64,000 nucleotides of DNA from Lepidodermella squamata. Its lineage: Eukaryota; Gastrotricha. Where the stretch lies: positions 372,001-436,000 of the forward strand of contig JBLDXI010000023.1 in NCBI GenBank assembly GCA_047495785.1. The letters run 5' to 3'. This document shows, in pieces, positions 56,956-64,000 of the stretch (position 1 is its first letter; each line of letters begins with the position of its first letter). A model generated the notes under the pieces. That model was given only the letters and a program-made list of their open reading frames with translations, was not told the DNA's origin and searched no databases. The translations under genes and the position numbers were made by a program.

Positions 56956-57343
56956 AAATCACAAGTCATGTTAAGAAAGTTGAGAAATGCGGACAACTTT
57001 TCCAACCCCTAAGTTCCGTGATCGCACCAAGATCATTAAACATGAATAATTGTTGAGAAATGTTGTCGCCCTCCCTCCATGGTATGACGTAAACGTTGCA
57101 TTACACGTTATTTTTTGCCTTCGTCTGGCACTTGACTTGCTTATCATTGAAGCAATTTGTATGAGATGGCGTTAACGTGAGTTAACGGAACAACATTCCT
57201 CAAGCTGAAAAAATTCACATTTATGCCTAATAGCAATGTTGTGCTTTCATAGCTTAAAAAACTTACTGCCAGTATTTTTTCAAGTGAGTTTATTGTTTCA
57301 TCAATTGCAAACCTCTCTTTCATCGAAGTAGTTTTGAAGCGCG

Positions 57344-60300
57344 ATGAAATCTATTTTTCTATTATTACTACATATATATTTTACGGCTGCAAAGAATCCA
57401 TCGAGGATTAATGACGGCCCGCATGATGTCGACTACGACAGCGTAAGACCTTGAAGTTTCTAAATTCTCAACCAAGTCTTTTGAGCAGGCTTTCAACCGA
57501 GCAGTTGAGACGGGACAAATTGCGATAGTTCGCCAAATGCTAGATTCCGGTCTTGTTTACGCAAATTCAACCTTCTTCTTTTACCCGGAACACCAGCCAT
57601 TTATCGTGAATGCAGTTAGGACGAATCAGAGCTACGAAATGGTCGAGCTGCTACTGCAAAACGGCGCACAAGTAGAAGCCAAGAGTTGGCGTTACAATGA
57701 TTCGAGAACCCCATTTCTCTGGGCTGCAAGAGTAGGCAGGCTGGATCTAGTGAGACTTCTCGTTGAAAAGTACAAAGCTAAAACAGACGTTCGAGATACG
57801 AAAAGTCAAACAGCGTTGATGGTTGCCTTTGACGGCCCAATCACCCAAGACTATCTTCGACTAGTTTACTATCTGTTACCATTCGAGTCGCCTGCTTATA
57901 GAAACAGGGACTGGCAAAGTGCTCTTCATATACTATGCCGAGTAACAACAACTGATCTATTACCTTTTGCGAAATTGCTGGTCGAGCAGTTTAAAATGGA
58001 TGTAAATGCAAGAGATAACAATGGAAACACGCCGTTGCTATTCGCGGCCAGAGCTGGCGCTTCCACGGCATTTCTTCAGTACTTGATTGACCGAGGCGCT
58101 GATCCGCAGGCGAAGAATAACGAAGGCGAAAACATGTTGCTTCAAGCTTGTCGTACCGATAGTGGTGAGTTGGGTCACTTCGCCGTGATCAAGTTCGCGA
58201 TTGAAGTTGGCGGTAATGACGTGAATTCGATGGCGAAATCGGCAAGCTGCCTTTATCACCTCATGTGGCGTTATTGGCCTTATGGATTGAGTGAAGGGGA
58301 ACTCCGTGAAATTATGCGTTACTTGGCTAGCAAAGGCTACGATTTCAATGCTAAGGAAGGATTTTCGGGTGATACGCCTCTAACGTCTGCGATCAAATTC
58401 TCGTACACTCAAGGCGATAAATATATGGCCTTGCTCGACGTAGGTGTTGATGTGAATGCAACGAATGACGAGGGCGAGACTGCTTTGGACATAGCGACAG
58501 CGAAGAGGGGAACAGTCATGATCGGGAATTTGAGAATGAGAGGCGCTGCTTTTAGCAGCGAATTAGCCAATGGATCATCGGTAAGTCGCGTAACGCAAGC
58601 GATATCAACGGGTCCAGCATCCAGCTTGCCGACGACATCTACAGTTATTAATGTTACCAATAAGTTTCCGTTAACGCCGAGTGATGAGGCGATCGATGCT
58701 GGTTTGCAGCCAATTGTTGGGGCGATTGTCAGGGCGAGAGCTACTTTGGCTACGAAGGCGACTACCACAAGCCATCCTGCAGTAAAGCTCAGACAGACAC
58801 TAGCGCGGAACGCATCTCAAAATGAGCTTAACGCGGTAGGCTGCTTTGTATATATCGCTAGCGACGTTGAATAACTCGGATTTAGGCTTGTTTACATCCG
58901 TTTCAAAGTGAGAGGAGACAAGTAAAAAGTCTATTGTTTTGTGTCTCCATTCCCGTTAAAAAATGCCGCTTTTTACTTGTCACTCGTCGCCTTGAAACGG
59001 ATGTAAACAAACCTAAATCCGAGTTATTCAACGTAATTCAAATCCATGGCTTGGATAATCCATGCCCGTGGCCAAGCGTCAGAGTTATTTATTTATTTAT
59101 TTATTTAATGAGCATGATATCCAGGAAGGAAGCTCGATAGTGAAAAAAAGAAAGTGCAGCCGCAGTAGAGTAGTCAGAGTGCCATGATAGTATCAGTTCC
59201 GTTCAGGTATCCGGTGAATTATTTTATGATTTTTGAATTATTAGAAAAAGCAAATGGTTTTTTCAGCAGTTCCAGGTAAGTTTGTTGGCGGCAGCTATTA
59301 GCCGAGATAGCACTTTGTGCATCCGTAGACAGATTGTTGAATAGTATCGCCCCTCGATACGCCAAAGTCTTTTGACCCTGTGCCGATGTTAAATTAGGGA
59401 CAACGAGCGCTTGTGTGAACTGACTACGCATCATTTTTTGCGTAGGGTCAAACATCTTGCGAGAGAACAGATTCACAAGACTTTCTGGGGCTTCGCCATT
59501 CACACATCGCCACACCAATGTCGCCAGGTGCACATCGCGTTTGCCTCGCATGGGTAACCAATTCAGTTTTTTCCTTAACTCATCTGCATCAGCGTTCTTC
59601 GGAGCCTTCATTATTGTTCGAACAGCCATATCTTGAATGCGTTGGATCGGTATCAGGTTCGAGTCGGCAGACTGCGCAATGACATTGTCGGCATAGCATA
59701 GTTAACAACAGACAGTGGGATTACTCCTAGGCTTATGCCCATGCTTTCCATAGCGCAGCACAATAGGTCAGAAAGATTGACATTTTGCCCCTCCGACGCC
59801 TTCGATTTAGTAATGAACAGATCTTTTTGAGAGAATAACTTCACCCTGTTGGTTTCTTCTTCCAATTTCTTGAACTTCATGTGAATGTTCTAGGAAAAGC
59901 ATCTAGCGGGTTGGTTGTTCAAGCTGTGAGAATGACAATCACAGCCATGATGTGCATCGGAGTCCTGCTATGACTTTGTATAGATAGCCCGTCGAGAATA
60001 TATAGATGGATCATGATGCGAGATGATTAAATTTCTTTTTTTTTACACTTTTTCACAGAGATTGTTTGGTTATGTAAAATCTGGTAACGTAACTGCCGTT
60101 CGCGAAATGATTCGGCTCAATCAAGCCCGCGGAAATGCTCTCCTGATGCAATATCGTCATTACGATTATTTCGACGGTTGCCGCGACCTTGCTTACGACC
60201 AACCCATCCCAGCGCTGGCTGCTGCTCTAGGCGTCAATAACACATCGCTGGAAATGCTCGAAATTCTTCTGGAAAACGAAGGCGACGCAAATGCGATTCA

Positions 60301-61414
60301 TCCCAATCTTGAGAAATCTGCTCTAAGGCTTGCCGTGGAACAAAATCGCCTTGATCTGGTTCAATTGCTCGTCAAATATGGCGCAGATGTTGATTTGGAA
60401 TCTAATGGAAGAACGGCGATACTCGAGGCTGCATCCAAGAATCTTGAGATTGTTAGATTCCTATTTTCACAGGGTGCTTCTAAATACGTTGATCGAATCA
60501 TTTTCGAGGCTTGCCGGATCTCCGATATGCCTGCTCTCCCAATGGTGAAATTTGCAATCGAGGAAGCTGGAAATTCCGTTTCTGACAAGGAAACTGAAGG
60601 ATGGGCCCCTCTAGTAGTCGCGGCTATTTACTTGAAATCGCCAGATCGCGTTAAAGTCTACGAATATCTGCTATCGAAAGGAGCGGCTGCGACAGCTAAA
60701 TTTAATTCAACCGCATATAAATACAAAAATTATACGTTGCTCCACCATGCCGCACGTGTAAATGACTCCGTATTGGCAATATGTCTGATCGAAACTGCTG
60801 GCATCGGCCTTGAAGACCGGGAATCGACTGGCAAAACTCCGTTGATGATTGCAGCTCGTAACAACGCGCAAAATATTGTCGATCTACTCATTGGTTCGGG
60901 TGCAGATGTTACAGCGTTAGATAACGACGGAAATGACGCCTTCTTGTTTGCTTGCTCGAATGATGACATGAGCCTACTGCTAGCCTGGCGATTCATCAAC
61001 TTCACTGGATTGGACGTCAATCGGCAGAACGAAAACAACGATACTTGCCTGAGTCTGATTTTGAGGAATGCTTATTACAATATCAGGATAGGATGGATCA
61101 GATACGAGTTGAACGGTATCGCGAAACTGCTTGTTCAAAAAGGGTACTGCATCAACCGGAAATTGCAAAACGGAGATACTGTATTGCATATCCTTGCTGC
61201 TACCCATGATTTATCAAAGAACGCTCAAGAATTAACTGAAGCCGGATCCGAGGTTAACGCACTGAATGACGATGGCTATACTCCGTTAGATTTGGCACTG
61301 CTATTTCGAAATTCGCGCACTGCAGATGTGCTGAGAAATGCTGGAGCTGTTACAGCTAAACCAGCGATGTTGTTTTTGACTACAACACGGGTGAATGATT
61401 TAGAAGACGATTAG
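57344..61414 (+). CDS. Putatively secreted ankyrin-repeat protein (ankC), complete
   Basis: Three exons, all in phase 0: 57344-57442 (33 residues), 57489-58835 (449) and 60059-61414 (451), total 933 residues. Exon 1 is a signal peptide (MKSIFLLLLHIYFTAAKN) ending DYDS. Exon 2 holds about ten ankyrin repeats (for example NQSYEMVELLLQNGAQVEAK, TPFLWAARVGRLDLVRLLVE, GNTPLLFAARAG) and a Ser/Thr-rich linker ending SQNELNA. Exon 3 starts RLFGYVKSGNVTAVREMIRL and holds a second ankyrin array (ADVDLESNGRTAILEAASKN, TGKTPLMIAARNNAQNIVDL) plus a short tail. No membrane segment is evident, so the sequence predicts an ankyrin protein in the secretory pathway or outside the cell, which is unusual. The 1.2 kb second intron contains a non-LTR relic in antisense. 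Partner and function are unknown. Confidence 0.85.
59080..59880 (-). mobile_element. Non-LTR retrotransposon relic in ankC intron 2
   Basis: The minus strand reads SADSNLIPIQRIQDMAVRTI, KLNWLPMRGKRDVHLATLVW, then FTQALVVPNLTSAQGQKTLA and YRGAILFNNLS, the C-terminus of a CR1/Jockey-like RT ORF. The upstream part (to 59880) is in another frame, so there is at least one frameshift near 59690. The 3' end is a TAAA microsatellite (plus strand TTTA x5, 59088-59108), as in retroposon tails. Confidence 0.75.
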
Positions 61415-63380
61415 ATGCCGAACGCCGACTACGTAATAAGCACGCGTTATTCTCATTTCTTTTTCTTTTGTGTTGTTCCAGATTATTCTGTCAGATGAAT
61501 AAACAGTTCGCAAACTTAACAATAAACTTAGCTAGAGCTCATTAAGCGTGGAATATTATCGGACTCGGATCTCGGATCGCTTGTTGGTATTTCCTTCTAG
61601 CAATATAAAAGTTTAGGCATGGTGGCTTCAATAACTCACAACGAAAATGGACCAAATGTTCAACGCAATTTCAAGTGTTGAAGAATAACCAGAAAAACAG
61701 AGGGAATTCCTCAACAACTAGTAAATAACAGGCGCCCGCTAAGCGGGCGCCAATGTATACTCACTGTGGAATTTCTCAAATTTCGGATCACTGGTAACCG
61801 CGTCGACTACACTGATGGGTTCTAAAATCTCAACTAAAGACACGTCCCTGAGGTTAGCGCACGTAAGATTCGTCATCAACACGGTCGATTTGATTAGAAA
61901 GCCCAGATAGAAATGTGAATATATGAAAGGGTTAGCATATCTGATTCATGCACAGGCAAGAACACTTGTAACATGGTTAAGTCGAATTAGTTCAGTCCTT
62001 GAGGTGATGGGTTACTCCCCGAAGGTTTTACTGTTGTTTTTCTTACTCAGCATAGTTAATTCATTAATCAAATGATCTTGGTAGATGCTCTACAGACCTG
62101 AGCCAGTCTCAGAAGATCTTGCAATGGATGAGTGAGGTTAAACCTAAAAGGGATGCGTAACATGAACATCCAACATCTTGCAAAGGACGTTCATGAGATG
62201 TGAAAACACTAATTAACCATCTATTTCTACGAAATCAACAAATCTAAGTAAGAAAAGCAGTAGTAAAAGCTTTTAAAAGTCGCCATTCGCCCTCAAGGAG
62301 TAACATCTAGAGCGTCTTCCCTCATGGTACCTGTGAATAGTGACGACAATGCATGAGATCAGCATAATTAATTTTTTTTCGATTTATTTGCTTTTCTCAT
62401 GCTGTAGTTATCAATTCGACCATGCTGAGCACGAATTTACCATGCCCCGACCCCGTGGACGTGTCCTTGGTTGAGATAATGGAACCCCAAAGGTCAGGCG
62501 ACGCGGCGCCCGGCGACCGGAATTTTTGAATTTCCCCGCAAACGCGTCGCCATGGAAAATATTTAAATTTTAATTAATAAGAATTTGATTTAGTAATTAA
62601 CTAAGAGTTTAAAAATGTTTTCGTATTTTAAATTAAATTGCGTTCAAAATCAGAAAGCGCTCTATTTGTTTTTTGGCATTTTTGACACTGCGGATTTGAC
62701 GTATTCGAAATCTGGCATTTTTCGCTCGAGTAGTTTTTTATTCTCTATCTAATGACACTAAGCACTTGGCTACCCAGTGAGTAGAAGTATACTTTTTAAG
62801 CATGCCGCCGAATACAAAGGAAAATTCAAATTTAGCCGTTGAGGACCTTCGTCGTTTAGTAATATAGATGGTTCTCGAATTGGGAATCCAAGCTCCTTAA
62901 TCGATTTCATTGAAGGCATTTTAATTTTCTCCGTTATTGAGAAGTCCTATCGCCCATTTCAGCAGGCAAGTGGGAAATCTCAATTATCACAGAGGTGAGG
63001 GGGACCCTTTAGTCATATAATTGAAGCCCGAGAATACCCCATAGTTCGAGGATCCTACTTCGCGCATTGTTCCTTCCTTTGTGTCTGAATATAGATGGTC
63101 TGTTGAGATCCTCTTTTCTGTAATGATTGTACAGCTAAACACGAACATGCGAATACAATAGCGTAGGTAATGCTTGCGTAATGTGAGTTGACATATTACT
63201 GAATAAATTCCTCACGATAAAAAAACTAGTTGGCGTGCCTGTTGGCTAACCACGCACGACAAAGCCGTGTTAGAATCGCGTTATTTATTGCTCCTTGCTG
63301 ATATCTGGAAAATTTTACAGTCGGCTTTGTTTCGAGTGAATTTCAGCAATTTCAAACCTCTCTGTGTGCTCTGGTTAACT
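61415..63380. other. Intergenic between ankC and ankD
   Basis: No gene recognised. A 21-base hairpin GGCGCCCGCT-A-AGCGGGCGCC lies near 61730. The last 200 bases resemble the flank upstream of ankB. Confidence 0.4.
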
Positions 63381-64000
63381 ATGAAATTGATATTTCTACT
63401 TTTTGTGGAAATATGTTTCATGGGTACGTTAATTGCTGCTAGGCAAATCGACTACGACAGCGTAAGACCTGAATACTCCTTAACTCATCCAAAATCAGTT
63501 TTTCGTTCAGGCTTTCAACCAAGCAATTGTATCGGGTCAAATTGCGACGGTTCGGCAAATGTTAAATTCCGGCCTGGCTACCGCGAATTCTGCGACCAGT
63601 CGATGGAGTTTTCGATGGGGATACTCAGGCCCAGCTATCGTGGCTGCTGTTCGAACAAATCAAAGCTACGAAATGGTTGAATTGTTACTTGAAAGCGGCG
63701 CAAATACTGAGGCGAAAGATGATGGTTACGATTTTAGCTCATTGAAAACCCCATTCCTATGGGCTGCGAGACTTGGCAGGCTGGATCTAGTGAGACTTCT
63801 CGTCGAAAAGTACAAAGCTAAAACTGATACTCGAGATAACATAAGGCAGACGGCGTTGATGGTTGCCTTGGACGGCCCGATCACCCAAGACTATCTTCGA
63901 CTAATCTACTATTTGTTACCATTCGAATCGCCTAATTCCAGAAACAGTGACGGACAAACCGCCCTTCATATACTATGCCGAGTCACAACAACGGATCCAC
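63381..64000 (+). CDS. Signal-peptide ankyrin gene, 5' part (ankD, runs off window)
   Basis: Exon 1 63381-63461 encodes a signal peptide (MKLIFLLFVEICFMGTLIAA) and RQIDYDS. A 49-bp GT-AG intron (63462-63510) leads into exon 2 from 63511, in phase 0: AFNQAIVSGQIATVRQMLNS, then ankyrin repeats NQSYEMVELLLESGANTEAK and TPFLWAARLGRLDLVRLLVE, open to the window edge. It matches ankC and ankB closely and has no lesion so far. Confidence 0.85.

Overview
The window is animal (metazoan) nuclear DNA. Genes are split by very short GT-AG introns (about 45-60 bases) as well as long transposon-filled ones. Protein architectures are typically animal: EGF-like repeats, a laminin-G-like domain, class C 7TM receptors and a nuclear-type mitochondrial arginyl-tRNA synthetase. 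Mobile DNA is typical of invertebrates (PIF/Harbinger, pogo, truncated non-LTR elements, many MITEs). Intronless GABA-B-like receptor arrays beside NB-ARC and ankyrin genes would fit an early-branching invertebrate such as a sponge, but that is a guess. Nothing bacterial or viral was recognised.

Layout. (1) 0.7-18 kb: a minus-strand array of intronless GABA-B-like receptors, three intact (760-3042, 11971-14181, 15753-17990) and one disrupted (4617-6886), with shredded relics between them. A fifth, frameshifted copy lies on the plus strand at 33.5-35.8 kb. (2) 19.4-24.8 kb: a five-exon RARS2-like gene (minus) with antisense pogo-transposase relics in two introns. (3) 25-28.7 kb: MITEs and one small unrecognised basic protein gene. 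(4) 28.9-31.65 kb: a broken ankyrin gene (minus). (5) 32.3-33.3 kb: an internally deleted non-LTR element. (6) 36.7-37.7 kb: nested palindromic MITEs. (7) 38-39.6 kb: a seven-exon secreted EGF/LamG-like gene. (8) 40.1-44.9 kb: a four-exon gene for a 1315-residue STAND protein with two NB-ARC modules followed by ankyrin repeats. (9) 46.1-64 kb: three more members of the signal-peptide ankyrin family (one with a truncated last exon behind transposon insertions, one complete, one running off the window), interrupted by a 2.5 kb long-inverted-repeat element with tRNA-like ends, a complete two-gene Harbinger transposon (51783-54540) and non-LTR fragments.

Most promising biology: three expanding or rearranging receptor-like families lie together. 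They are tail-less Venus-flytrap 7TM receptors, signal-peptide-bearing (putatively secreted) ankyrin-repeat proteins, and a tandem NB-ARC/ankyrin STAND protein. The first two families show birth-and-death evolution (tandem copies, relics, frameshifts, truncation), as is typical of recognition or immune-type loci. That they work together is inference only. Intron/exon joins were worked out by hand from splice consensus, phase and paralogue comparison; no alignment or database search was run.
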